NCBI RefSeq assembly: GCF_023161665.1
Contig: NZ_JALNTW010000001.1
Location: 479,061-543,060, forward strand
Reading direction: 5' to 3'
Length of the DNA stretch: 64,000 nucleotides
Origin: Shewanella sp. 1CM18E
Lineage (GTDB): Bacteria > Pseudomonadota > Gammaproteobacteria > Enterobacterales > Shewanellaceae
A program made the position numbers and the translations under genes. Under the pieces are notes generated by a model. The model made no database searches and had not been told where the DNA came from. It saw only the letters and a program-made list of their open reading frames with translations. Below, in pieces: positions 28,529 to 38,106 of the stretch. How positions within the stretch are numbered: the stretch's first letter is position 1; the number at the start of each line of letters is the position of its first letter.

Positions 28529-29755
28529 ATGAACGATGCAGATGAACGTAAACAACAAGATGAAATTGGCAATAACTCTTTAGCTAACTCAGTAAGTAGT
28601 TGTTTAGTTGAGAAATATGAAAACAATGAATGCTCTAGTTATTTAGCCAGCTCTAAAACACTTGTTGATACGTCGAGTGAAATTCTTTCAGCACAAAAGG
28701 TTTATGAAATATTTAAGGAAAAATCTAAGTATTACGCAGGCATTAAACTAGTAAGTACGAGCCTCAAACATATAGAGGTTTTTATTAGACCTGAATTAGC
28801 AAGAGATATGTTGCAGTTTTCACAGCGCGGGGCAGTAAATAAGAACAACAAAAACAGAAAACTAAGTAGAATCAAAGTCAATAAATATGCAGAAGCCATG
28901 AAAAATGGCAAATGGTGCCTAACAGGAGAGCCAATAATCATCTCGGATGATGGAGAGATCCTCAACGGGCATCATAGATTACAAGCGTGCCTAGAGGCAT
29001 GGGCAGGATTCATTGCAACCATAACATATGGCGTCACAGATGATTTATCTTTTGCACATATCGATGTGGGCAACATGCGCTCTAGAGCACAAGTATTGGA
29101 AATGTCAGGTGTAAAGGTTAGCGCTCCAATTCTTTCTCGTGTCGCTATGTTGGCGAAAGCCTTTGATATGACAAAAAATAAATTCGATTTTAGAGCGACT
29201 CAGGGAACAGCTTTCCAACCAGCAGAGATTTTAAGTTATGTCGAAGATCATAAGGAATTAGCGTTATCAGTAGATTTCGCGACCACTATTGTTAAGCGAC
29301 ATAAATTAGAAAGCCAAATATCTGAGCCTATTTACGCGTTTGCTCATTATTTGATAACGCAAAAGTTAAAAGAGTGCACATTTAACGAACTTCCAATAAC
29401 ACCAGAAACGTATCTAACCAGAGTAATATCTGGCTTAGGCTTAAACTCTGAAGACGATGTTGAATATCAAGTTCGAAACTATTTACAATCACTTGTACGC
29501 GAATCAACATCTTACGCTTTACTGTGCAAGTTATCAGCTATCTTCAAAGGCTGGAATATTCACTTAAATATTCCTGTTACTGGCAATAAAGTTAGCGTGA
29601 AACGAGTAGCTCAATACAAAAAAGACGCTGAGGGCAACAAACTTCCATTACCTTCAGCTGGTAATATTAACGAGGCGTTTACAGTACCTTGCGTGCCAAA
29701 AGGATTAACGCCTAAACGCATTCTCAAGCAAAGTAATATCCTGATAAAAAACTAA
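28529..29755 (+). CDS. ParB/Srx-like nuclease-fold protein with GHHRL motif
   Basis: From the ATG at 28529 (a TTG at 28517 is possible) the product is 408 residues. The core is a ParB N-terminal-like domain near residues 120-170: RIKVNKYAEAMKNGKWCLTGEPIIISDDGEILNGHHRLQACLEA and FIATITYGV, with GHHRL in place of the ParB GERRxRA or DGQHR motif. A helical C-terminal region of about 200 residues follows. Such proteins occur in phages and islands as regulators or nuclease-like factors; some ParB-fold proteins bind CTP or ATP. The role is unknown; the pairing with a DndB-like gene suggests a functional unit. Confidence 0.65.
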   Translation: MNDADERKQQDEIGNNSLANSVSSCLVEKYENNECSSYLASSKTLVDTSSEILSAQKVYEIFKEKSKYYAGIKLVSTSLKHIEVFIRPELARDMLQFSQRGAVNKNNKNRKLSRIKVNKYAEAMKNGKWCLTGEPIIISDDGEILNGHHRLQACLEAWAGFIATITYGVTDDLSFAHIDVGNMRSRAQVLEMSGVKVSAPILSRVAMLAKAFDMTKNKFDFRATQGTAFQPAEILSYVEDHKELALSVDFATTIVKRHKLESQISEPIYAFAHYLITQKLKECTFNELPITPETYLTRVISGLGLNSEDDVEYQVRNYLQSLVRESTSYALLCKLSAIFKGWNIHLNIPVTGNKVSVKRVAQYKKDAEGNKLPLPSAGNINEAFTVPCVPKGLTPKRILKQSNILIKN

Positions 29756-29767
29756 TAAATCATATAA

Positions 29768-29794
29768 AAAGGCAAGGTATCAAACCTTGCCTTT
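29768..29794. terminator. Bidirectional terminator between the ParB-like gene and hsdR
   Basis: An 11-bp perfect stem (AAAGGCAAGGT / ACCTTGCCTTT) with a five-base loop lies between convergent genes and has A/T runs on both flanks. Confidence 0.85.
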
Positions 29795-29802
29795 CACTCT
29801 AT

Positions 29803-32800
29803 TTAAGCTGCATACCAACCATCGGCCAGAACTTCTGCTTGTTCAAGCACTAACTTAATCGCAGCTTCTGCGGCGTCAGGTGGATACTTCCAGCGGCGCA
29901 GCAGACGACGAACTAAATTACGCATGCGTGCTCGAACGCTATCACGCTTTTGCCAGTCTACCGTAGCTGACTTACGCAGTTGTTGAGTTAACTCGATAGC
30001 TAAACCACGCAAACTATCATCACCCAGTTCTCGCACTGAAGCTTCGTTCATAACCAATGCTCGATAAAAAGCAATTTCATCAGGAGATAGATTTAGACCT
30101 TCAGCCATCTCAGCATCAGCAGCCATCTCTTTCGCCCATTTAATTAGCTCTTCAATAACCTGAGCAGTTTCAATACTGCGATTATGATACTTTTGCAGTG
30201 TTGTCATGATGCGCTCAGAATACTTCTTCTCCTGCACCACATCATTCTTCATCCGCGCTTTCACCTCATCACGCAGCAACTTCTCTAGTAACTCAACGGC
30301 AAGGTTCTTCTCTTTCATGTTCTTCACATCTTCCAAGAACTCCTCAGAGAGTAAACCAATATTAGGTTTATCTAACCCCACCATATTAAAGATGTCATCA
30401 ACACCATCAGCAATAATTGCGTTATCTAATATCTGCTTTAATGCTGTGTTACGTTCTTCATCACTGCGTTTTTTATCAACTGTTGAGTGTTTAATAAAAG
30501 CGGTTTTAATCGCAGAGTAGAAGGCTATTTCGTTTTTATAACCTTGGGTCTCATCCATGGTATTGCATAGAGAAAACGCTTTAGTCATCGCCGCCATTAC
30601 ATCCAAGAAGCGCCGTTTACCATCTCGTACCTCTTCACCTTTACTATTGCGATGAGATAAACCTGATAAATGGTTTACTGCCCCAGGCAACAGACGCAAT
30701 GCATTCGTTTCAAACTCAGGTCGGTAGTTAAATACGGCACCATCAACTGGCGTGGCAAACATACCTCTCACAATATCAATTTTTTCCATTAATACGGAGA
30801 ATGCTTCAGCAGTATCGACAGTTGGTTGCCCTTTACCTTGGCTATTGGTATAGGTTTTAAGAGCATTTTTTAGCTCATTGGCAATACCGATATAATCAAC
30901 CACTAAACCGCCCGGCTTATCTTTAAACACACGATTTACGCGTGCAATAGCCTGCATCAAATTGTGCCCCTTCATCGGCTTATCGATATACATGGTATGA
31001 CAACATGGCGCATCGAAGCCTGTTAGCCACATATCACGCACAATCACCAATTGAAGTTCGTCTTGGGTATCTTTATAGCGTTTTTCAAACAGCTTTTTGG
31101 TCTTCTTATCATGAATATGAGGCTGCATCTTCTCTTTGTCAGAGGCGCTGCCCGTCATCACAATTTTGATTGCGCCTTTATCGGGATCGGGGTGATGCCA
31201 TTCAGGCTTTATTGCGACAATAGCATTGTAAAGATCGACACAGATCTCACGGCTCATCGCTACAATCATGGCTTTGCCGGGAAACGTCTCGCTGCGAGTG
31301 CAAAAATGGTTCACCAAATCGAGAGCGACTTGCTGAATACGAGGCTCAGCACCAACGAGCTTTTCTAGTGTTGCCCATTGTGATTTGATTTGTTCACGGC
31401 TAGCTGTCTCTTCGTCCTCACCGATTTCATCTTCGACTTGGTCGTTAAGCTCCTCAATCTCAGCTTGATTGATATCAAGCTTAGCTAAACGAGATTCATA
31501 GTAGATTGGTACTGTGGCACCATCATCTACCGCATCTTGAATATCATAGACAGAGACATACTCGCCAAAAACGCCACGTGTATCTTTATCATCCATGGCA
31601 ATTGGGGTGCCTGTGAAGCCAATGAATGAAGCATTAGGTAAAGCATCGCGCATGTATTTTGAGTAACCAAATACATACTTAGAGCCTGTCACATTGCCGT
31701 TGGCATCCTTAACCTCAACTAACTTCGATTTATTACCATATTGGCTCCGGTGCGCTTCGTCAGACACCACTACAATGTTGGCACGCGTTGACAGGATAGG
31801 ATGCTCAATTTCATCGTCTAATAATGCAAACTTTTGAATGGTGGTAAAAATGATCCCACCCGATTGACGATTTAACAGTAATTGACGCAACAAATCTCGA
31901 CCATCTGCCTGTTGTGGGATCTGCTTTAAAGTCTCTTGCGCCATACCAAAAGTATTGTAAAGCTGACCATCAAGATCATTACGGTCTGTCACCACCACAA
32001 TAGTTGGATTATTCATTGCAGGCTGTTGCAGCAGCTTACTGGCGTAGCACACCATCGAGATACTCTTACCACTGCCTTGAGTATGCCAAACCACTCCAGC
32101 CTTTCCGCTACCCGCTTTAATCTTATCTAAGCCTTTTGTCGCTTGTACCTGATATTTGCCTATACTCTCAGCAACCATAGGTAAATCGCTATCTGCTTGT
32201 TTAGCTTTAACGGTCGCTTCTACCGCAGCACGTACAGCATGAAACTGGTGATAGCCAGCTATCTTCTTAATGATGTTGTCATTATCAATCTCAAAGAGAA
32301 TAAAGTAACGAATATAATCAAGTAGCAAATCTGGTTTGAAGAAACCACGCACCATGGTTTCTAGTTGAAACTCCAGTAAGGGTTTGTCGTCTTCGCCAGT
32401 TACTGTTTTCCATGGTAGGAAACGCTCTTTATTCGCCGTCAATGAGCCAACACGGGCAGTCCAACCGTCGCTTACAATCAATGCTTCATTGAAAACAAAT
32501 AGATCAGAGATTTCATCTTTATAGGTTTGCAGTTGGTTGTACGCATTCCAGATATCGGCATGATCATCGGCGGGATTTTTTAGTTCGATAACTGCAATCG
32601 GCAAGCCATTGATAAACACCACCACATCAGGGCGACGGTTGCCCTTTTTACCTGTAATGGTGAACTGATTAACAACAAGAAACTCGTTATTATCTGGATT
32701 AGTAAAATCCATCAAGCGAGCATGAGTGTGCTTGGTTTTAGTTTCCCCATCTTCATACACACTATATTCAACGGGTACGCCTTCAATTAAGTGCTTATGG

Positions 32801-33060
32801 AAGGCTCGATTGCTCTTAATCAGTACAGGTGTATCAGGTGTACTCACTGTATTCACCACCACGTTCAAACTCTCTTGTGGCAGTTCAGGGTTCAACACTT
32901 CCAAGCGTTCAAGTAAACGCTGTTTCAACACCACCTGATGGTAATCATCACGCTCAGGAGAATCACCATCAGGGGCGATGTCATAACCGTTTTTATAAAG
33001 GTAGCCTTGACTAGTAAACCAATCAAGGCATTGTTGTTCTAGTTGGTCTTCAGTAATCAT
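29803..33060 (-). CDS. hsdR: Type I restriction enzyme R subunit (HsdR)
   Basis: ATP-dependent translocase-endonuclease that associates with the HsdM2S core. The 1085-residue product has the PD-(D/E)xK nuclease (RRPDVVVFINGLPIAVIELKNP near residues 143-165). The SF2 motor follows: HTQGSGKSISMVCYASKLL as Walker A, VVVSDEAHRSQYG as DEAH box, SFIGFTGTPIA, and QAIARVNRVF as motif VI. The C-terminal helical domain ends with VDWQKRDSVRARMRNLVRRLLRRWKYPPD (residues 1034-1062, split here for reference), which is shared with the FRG protein. Start overlaps the FRG stop by four bases; last gene of hsdM-hsdS-FRG-hsdR. Confidence 0.96.
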   Translation of the reverse strand: MITEDQLEQQCLDWFTSQGYLYKNGYDIAPDGDSPERDDYHQVVLKQRLLERLEVLNPELPQESLNVVVNTVSTPDTPVLIKSNRAFHKHLIEGVPVEYSVYEDGETKTKHTHARLMDFTNPDNNEFLVVNQFTITGKKGNRRPDVVVFINGLPIAVIELKNPADDHADIWNAYNQLQTYKDEISDLFVFNEALIVSDGWTARVGSLTANKERFLPWKTVTGEDDKPLLEFQLETMVRGFFKPDLLLDYIRYFILFEIDNDNIIKKIAGYHQFHAVRAAVEATVKAKQADSDLPMVAESIGKYQVQATKGLDKIKAGSGKAGVVWHTQGSGKSISMVCYASKLLQQPAMNNPTIVVVTDRNDLDGQLYNTFGMAQETLKQIPQQADGRDLLRQLLLNRQSGGIIFTTIQKFALLDDEIEHPILSTRANIVVVSDEAHRSQYGNKSKLVEVKDANGNVTGSKYVFGYSKYMRDALPNASFIGFTGTPIAMDDKDTRGVFGEYVSVYDIQDAVDDGATVPIYYESRLAKLDINQAEIEELNDQVEDEIGEDEETASREQIKSQWATLEKLVGAEPRIQQVALDLVNHFCTRSETFPGKAMIVAMSREICVDLYNAIVAIKPEWHHPDPDKGAIKIVMTGSASDKEKMQPHIHDKKTKKLFEKRYKDTQDELQLVIVRDMWLTGFDAPCCHTMYIDKPMKGHNLMQAIARVNRVFKDKPGGLVVDYIGIANELKNALKTYTNSQGKGQPTVDTAEAFSVLMEKIDIVRGMFATPVDGAVFNYRPEFETNALRLLPGAVNHLSGLSHRNSKGEEVRDGKRRFLDVMAAMTKAFSLCNTMDETQGYKNEIAFYSAIKTAFIKHSTVDKKRSDEERNTALKQILDNAIIADGVDDIFNMVGLDKPNIGLLSEEFLEDVKNMKEKNLAVELLEKLLRDEVKARMKNDVVQEKKYSERIMTTLQKYHNRSIETAQVIEELIKWAKEMAADAEMAEGLNLSPDEIAFYRALVMNEASVRELGDDSLRGLAIELTQQLRKSATVDWQKRDSVRARMRNLVRRLLRRWKYPPDAAEAAIKLVLEQAEVLADGWYAA

Positions 33061-34355
33061 TCTCCGCCCTCATCGCTCTTACAGGCTTCCCTATCAACCT
33101 CTTCACTTTTATCAGCAGCCATTTTGATCAAGTTCTCTGCCGCATCATTTAAATAGTCATCTGGGAATTTCTGTTTTCTCAAAGCCCTACGTACAACATT
33201 TCTGAGTCGAGCTAAAATTGATTCTTTTTTATACCAATCAACACCCGCCTTTTCATTTATAAAGGAGAGTAATTCATCAACGACATACATTAAATCCTTT
33301 GGAATAACACTTTTATCAATAGACTCATGAATAATTAGTGCATCCAGCAAAGCACCTTTTACATTTGCCTTATCCAAGCGATGTTTTTTATTGCTTTCTG
33401 ATTTTTCAGCTGGTTGTTCTTCAGATTCAGTAGATATAAGCGAATTTGCAGGTTCTGAGTACAATAAATGCTTCGAGGCTCCCAATATGGCGTCTCGAAT
33501 TAAGTCATTACAATAGCCTGATGCGCCAATTAGGTCAGGAAATAAACTGGCATGATGAATATTCATTTTTCGAAGTTTTTTCAAACAAGCCTGTCTAGTG
33601 TCTGGCTTATTTGGAATGTGTATTCTGCAAATATATTTTGCTACTTCCGTAACATCATCTATATCCACACCAGAGTCAGCTAAATGCTTCTCAAGCGATG
33701 ACTCCAAAATCTCACCATAAGGCGCAAAACTAAATAAGCCAGCTTGGTTAACTAAGCGCCCATGGTCATCAATGGAAGGTTCGACAATTTGCAATTGCTC
33801 GCCAGCTTGGGTAACGTCTTCGCCATCTATCAGATCTTGAATGAATGACTTGTTTAAAATGAATACGGTTCGGCTATAATTGTTAAGTTCCCCAGTGTCA
33901 CCATCGAGCCATGTAGGATCATCTGCGCCTTCAAAAGCAAAAAACAATGCAACATACGGGGACAAACTCCAGTCTAAAAGCGGAGTTGCCAATCCATGAT
34001 GCTGCCCGAGTGCCCAAAGCTCCGTGTCGCTGTTTAAAACACTTTTATCTTGTAGTCGACCACGTGTCGAAAGCTTAAAATTTCTCAGTTGCTTTGTGGC
34101 AATATCTTCTGTTACTGCTCCTTGCACCAGTCGATCTAATGTAGGCTCTAGTTGCCACTTGTAGTGCTTCTGCCCGCGGAATACATAATTACCTTCATGG
34201 TCGTTATCGCAATAAAAACGGACAACACGATCATAGTCTTCCCACGACTCAATTCGGGCAGAAGGTATAAGACCGTCAACCGTTTTATCAAAAATATCAA
34301 ACTCTGGCCACATAGGCAGGTTAAGATAATATTTCTTCTCGACAGAACCAGACAT
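33057..34355 (-). CDS. FRG-domain protein with an HsdR-like C-terminal domain
   Basis: A 432-residue protein. The FRG domain occupies about residues 40-260: YVFRGQKHYKWQLEPTLDR (FRG at 59-61), LWALGQHHGLATPLLDWSLSPYVALFFAFEG and TVFILNK. This domain is known from toxin- and defence-associated proteins; its activity is not settled. A charged linker (about 310-330) is followed by a helical C-terminus (residues 333-410) clearly related to the end of HsdR. VDW-K-S-AR-RN-VRR-LR-K-P-D positions coincide, 17 identities over 29 positions counted by eye. It sits between hsdS (two-base gap) and hsdR (four-base overlap), so it is co-translated with the restriction enzyme. Docking on the methyltransferase core is an inference. 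Confidence 0.85.
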   Translation of the reverse strand: MSGSVEKKYYLNLPMWPEFDIFDKTVDGLIPSARIESWEDYDRVVRFYCDNDHEGNYVFRGQKHYKWQLEPTLDRLVQGAVTEDIATKQLRNFKLSTRGRLQDKSVLNSDTELWALGQHHGLATPLLDWSLSPYVALFFAFEGADDPTWLDGDTGELNNYSRTVFILNKSFIQDLIDGEDVTQAGEQLQIVEPSIDDHGRLVNQAGLFSFAPYGEILESSLEKHLADSGVDIDDVTEVAKYICRIHIPNKPDTRQACLKKLRKMNIHHASLFPDLIGASGYCNDLIRDAILGASKHLLYSEPANSLISTESEEQPAEKSESNKKHRLDKANVKGALLDALIIHESIDKSVIPKDLMYVVDELLSFINEKAGVDWYKKESILARLRNVVRRALRKQKFPDDYLNDAAENLIKMAADKSEEVDREACKSDEGGE

Positions 34356-34357
34356 AC

Positions 34358-35686
34358 TTAATCCTTACCTAACTCGATTTCGCCCGAAAGCAATTTAGGA
34401 AGCAAGGTGTCGCGGAGACTCGCCAACGTATGATTTTGTTTATGGTTGTCAGAAATCTTTTCCATCAAAGGCGACATCATTTCGTTAAATCTTTTCAAAA
34501 GATCTTCTGATGGAAGTATCACAGGAATTGTTCTCAACGTCTTAAGAGTTAGATACTGCTGAGTAGTGCCTGCCATTCTTACTTCTAGATAATTCTTCAT
34601 TTTGAAGCTTTGAAGATGCCAATAGAATAACCAAACCAATTCTGGTCTTTGGGACGTTTTGAATAAACCAACATTTTTGATAGCAAATTCAACAGGGTTA
34701 TCGTAGACAACGACAACCTCGCCAACCGTTCCTATCATTGTTAGCAAAATATCGAATGTATCGACCTTACTACGTTGATTTACCTTTTCGAAATCGGCAT
34801 CACTAATTAGGTAAGCTGAAGATGTATCTATTTTTCCGCCAGTAATGTGCTTTGAAGTGACTAGATAATGTCCCTCTTCGGCTTTCTTTGGAGAATCATG
34901 AGTACCATCTTTAACATCGAATAAGTCTCCAGTGTTCTGAATTTCCCACCCTTCAGGAATCAAACCAAGCTCAGACTCAACGAGCTTTTCTGGGAATAGC
35001 GAGGCAGTAGCTGCATCCATACCATCTGGTAGCTCACCATTCATCTTGGCTTTAACTGGCTCGAAATCAACAAACCATGACTTGAAGATGGCTTGTGCCA
35101 TTTCTTCTAGGGTCTGGTTCATTTGAACATTGGTAACTATTTTTTCATCTAGATCTCTGAGTATTTTCGAAATACTTTCTTGAACTTTGATAGGGGGAAA
35201 TGGAATTTCAACCCCTTTGATGATCGAAGGACTCAAGTTTGGCTGACCACTTCCAGAACCAGCAGCAAAGAGTAGGCTTTCATATGCTGAAGTGCTAATA
35301 CAGTAATACAAGTAGTCCTTGTCCAACACGTTTGGATGCGGAACAAATTTACCCACCCGTTGATTCAAATAAGGGGTTACTTGTTTGTCATTTAAAACTA
35401 GTTTTCCGACACGACCAACACTACCTTGCCCTGTCATTGCAATTAGGATATCACCATGCGTCAATTTGAATTTGTTCAATTTTTCGGTGATGACGCTGTT
35501 AGGTATAAACTGATTGTCACCATTCAAAGTAACTTGCTTATTTTGGATGTTTTTAATTTTTATGACAGGAAAGCCAAATTCAGCGAAATCTTTACTTTTG
35601 AACGCGTAACCCGAAACAAATTCGCATCCAGCACTTATCGGTTTTGTTTCGAAAATAGTCTTACCTAAGGGAGTTTTAAAGCTCAT
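34358..35686 (-). CDS. hsdS: Type I restriction-modification specificity subunit (HsdS)
   Basis: DNA-recognition subunit that sets the bipartite target of both methylation and restriction. The 442-residue product has two target-recognition domains. Each is followed by a conserved helix: the first ends around residues 150-200 (FPPIKVQESISKILRDLDEKI, then NQTLEEMAQAIFKSWFVDFEPV), the second ends with NEMMSPLMEKISDNHKQNHTLASLRDTLLPKLLSGEI. Overlaps hsdM by 11 bases. The target sequence cannot be read from the protein. Confidence 0.94.
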   Translation of the reverse strand: MSFKTPLGKTIFETKPISAGCEFVSGYAFKSKDFAEFGFPVIKIKNIQNKQVTLNGDNQFIPNSVITEKLNKFKLTHGDILIAMTGQGSVGRVGKLVLNDKQVTPYLNQRVGKFVPHPNVLDKDYLYYCISTSAYESLLFAAGSGSGQPNLSPSIIKGVEIPFPPIKVQESISKILRDLDEKIVTNVQMNQTLEEMAQAIFKSWFVDFEPVKAKMNGELPDGMDAATASLFPEKLVESELGLIPEGWEIQNTGDLFDVKDGTHDSPKKAEEGHYLVTSKHITGGKIDTSSAYLISDADFEKVNQRSKVDTFDILLTMIGTVGEVVVVYDNPVEFAIKNVGLFKTSQRPELVWLFYWHLQSFKMKNYLEVRMAGTTQQYLTLKTLRTIPVILPSEDLLKRFNEMMSPLMEKISDNHKQNHTLASLRDTLLPKLLSGEIELGKD

Positions 35687-37379
35687 AACCCAACCCCGCT
35701 AGGTTGTTCTTGATCTCTGCTTCTAGCGTCGCTGACTCAGCAAACTGCTCGCTCAACTTGGCGGTTAGCGTTGCCATCTTCTCGCCAAATGGAATGCCGT
35801 CATCTAGCTCTTCAGTCGCGCCAACGTAACGCCCCGGTGTCAGTACAAAATCGTGCTTGGTGATTTCTGCTAACGTTGCTGATTTACAGAAACCAGCTTG
35901 GTCTTCATAAGCGATACCGTTTACCTCTGCGCCTGTTTTCCAAGCATGGTAAAGATCAGCGACTTTCTGAATATCATCACGGGTGAAATCACGCAGCACG
36001 CGATCTTTCATGTAGCCAAGGTTACGCGCATCAATGAACAGCACTTCGTCCTGACGATCACGTAACTTCCGACTTGCTTTATCAGTACGAGCCGTTTTGT
36101 TCTTGGTTAGGAACCAAATACATGCTGGGATCTGAGTGTTGGTAAACAGTTGCCCCGGCAGCGCCACCATACACTCAATCAAATCATTCTCGATTAATGC
36201 CTGACGAATAGTGCCTTCGTTGTTAGTGGTTGAACTCATTGAACCGTTGGCTAATAACAGCGCTTGAGAGCCATCAGCAGACAGGTGATGAAGCATGTGC
36301 TGCATCCACGCAAAGTTGGCGTTACCCGATGGCGGTTGACCGTATTTAAAGCGAGGATCGTTATCATCCACACCCGTATTCCACTCTTTCATGTTAAACG
36401 GTGGGTTGGCCATGATGAAGTCAGCACGTAAATCAGGGTGCTGCACATTGGTGTAGGTACTCGCAGGCTCTTTACCGAAGTCGTAATCCAAACCACGGAT
36501 CGCCATGTTCATCGCAGCTAGCTGCCATGTGGTGTGGTTGTATTCTTGACCATAGATAGAGATCTTCTGCTTTTGCGTTAGCGGGTCGATGTCTTTTTGA
36601 TTCGCTCTACGCTCAATGAACTTCTCTGATTGCACAAAGAAACCGCCGCTGCCCATTGCAGGGTCATACACACGACCTTCAAATGGTTCAATCATCTCAA
36701 CAATCAGCGATACGATAGACGCTGGTGTATAGAACTGACCACCTTTTTTACCCTCAGCCAGTGCAAACTGACCAAGCATATATTCATACACATGACCAAG
36801 GATGTCTTTACTGTTTAGGTCGGCATGAACAAACGGAATGGTAGCGATCAGGTTGATAAGCTCGTTCAGCTTCGCTTGGTCGATCTTCAAAGCAGAGTAA
36901 GACTTGTTTAGTACACCTTTCAGTTTTGGGTTATCACGCTCAATGCCCTCAAGTGCGTTATCAATTAGGTGACCTACAGAGGTGATCTTCTTTTCTTTAC
37001 CGTCAATTTCAAGTTCAGCACCACCAATCACACGAGGGCCGTTATCTTGTAGGAACTGCCAGCGAGATTCTGTTGGTAACCAGAACACATTCTTCTCGGT
37101 ATAAAAATCGCGTTGCTCAAGTTCAACAGCGATCTCGGCTGCCAACTCTTCTACTGAGAAGTCAGCAGGGTCTAGGTAGTATTCGTGATCTGGGTTAGCA
37201 AGGTCTGCTTTGATCTCTTCCTGACGTAACTTAAACGCATCTGATACGTATTTAACGAAGATTAAGCCAAGTACAGCGTGTTTGTATTGTGCCGCGTCTA
37301 GCGTTGAGCGCAGCTTGTCTGCCGCATTCCAAAGCTTAGCTTCAAGCTCTTTCAAGTATTGCTGTTCTGTTTGATTCAT
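35676..37379 (-). CDS. hsdM: Type I restriction-modification DNA methyltransferase subunit (HsdM)
   Basis: N6-adenine methyltransferase. The 567-residue product has the AdoMet motif DPAMGSGGFFVQSEKF near residues 239-255, and the catalytic NPPF motif in DFIMANPPFNMKEW near residues 330-345. The HsdM helical N-terminus (LWNAADKLRSTLDAAQYKHAVLGLIFVKYVSDAF) and the C-terminal TPGRYVGA segment are also present. First gene of the leftward operon; its promoter must lie in 37380-37500, shared with the divergent small recombinase gene. Confidence 0.96.
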   Translation of the reverse strand: MNQTEQQYLKELEAKLWNAADKLRSTLDAAQYKHAVLGLIFVKYVSDAFKLRQEEIKADLANPDHEYYLDPADFSVEELAAEIAVELEQRDFYTEKNVFWLPTESRWQFLQDNGPRVIGGAELEIDGKEKKITSVGHLIDNALEGIERDNPKLKGVLNKSYSALKIDQAKLNELINLIATIPFVHADLNSKDILGHVYEYMLGQFALAEGKKGGQFYTPASIVSLIVEMIEPFEGRVYDPAMGSGGFFVQSEKFIERRANQKDIDPLTQKQKISIYGQEYNHTTWQLAAMNMAIRGLDYDFGKEPASTYTNVQHPDLRADFIMANPPFNMKEWNTGVDDNDPRFKYGQPPSGNANFAWMQHMLHHLSADGSQALLLANGSMSSTTNNEGTIRQALIENDLIECMVALPGQLFTNTQIPACIWFLTKNKTARTDKASRKLRDRQDEVLFIDARNLGYMKDRVLRDFTRDDIQKVADLYHAWKTGAEVNGIAYEDQAGFCKSATLAEITKHDFVLTPGRYVGATEELDDGIPFGEKMATLTAKLSEQFAESATLEAEIKNNLAGLGYEL

Positions 37380-37500
37380 AATGGTTTCTTAAATAAATTT
37401 TCTTGTATTAAAAGAATTGCCTGCATCATATCACTCAATGCTCAAAAGTCTTTGATTTATGCCTTACTTAATAGTGGATTTTTGAAGTAAGGAGCATGAA

Positions 37501-38097
37501 ATGGAAGCTTGGAATAAAGGCAAGCGTATTGGTCAAAAGAAAGCATTCAAACTTGAGGATATTTGGCGCATCCGAATTAGGCTAGAGCTTGAAGAGCGAC
37601 TGTTTGAGCTGGCACTGTTTAATTTGGCTATTGATAGTAAATTGCGCTCATGTGATCTTCGAAACCTCAAGGTGCAAGATGTCAGCCGCAGTGGCTGCGT
37701 AATGTCCAGAACCATCGTTAAACAGCAAAAGACCCAGCAAGAAGTTCACTTTGAAATCACGCCAAAAACACAACAAACGCTATCACAGTGGATCATTCAA
37801 AACTCACTAGCGCCAACGGATTACTTATTCCCAAGTCCGCGCCTTGTGGGGCAACCCATTTCGTACCACTACTACACCACGTTAGTTAATCGTTGGGTTA
37901 CTGATATTGGCTTAGATAAGACCCAATATGGCACACATTCACTGCGGCGCACCAAAGCTTCTTTGATCTATGCCAAAACCAAGAATCTTAGAGCTATTCA
38001 GTTACTTCTGGGTCATGCTAAGCTCGAAAGCACGATTGAATACCTTGGCGTCGAGATCGAAGATGCACTAAGGATTTCAGAGAGTTGTGAGACATAA
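37501..38097 (+). CDS. Small tyrosine recombinase
   Basis: A 198-residue tyrosine-recombinase catalytic domain with little or no core-binding N-terminal domain. Catalytic residues are visible: Arg in SKLRSCDLRNLKV (near residue 57), Lys in the beta-hairpin region (TIVKQQKTQQEVHF), HSLRR (H-x-L-R) near residue 150, LLGHAKLESTIEYLG with His and the nucleophilic Tyr near residues 175-188. An AAGGAG ribosome-binding site precedes the start. It is divergent from hsdM. Similar short recombinases occur near type I loci, where they may invert specificity genes, or may be remnants of another integration; neither is shown here. Confidence 0.85.
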   Translation: MEAWNKGKRIGQKKAFKLEDIWRIRIRLELEERLFELALFNLAIDSKLRSCDLRNLKVQDVSRSGCVMSRTIVKQQKTQQEVHFEITPKTQQTLSQWIIQNSLAPTDYLFPSPRLVGQPISYHYYTTLVNRWVTDIGLDKTQYGTHSLRRTKASLIYAKTKNLRAIQLLLGHAKLESTIEYLGVEIEDALRISESCET

Positions 38098-38106
38098 GGA
38101 ACCGCT

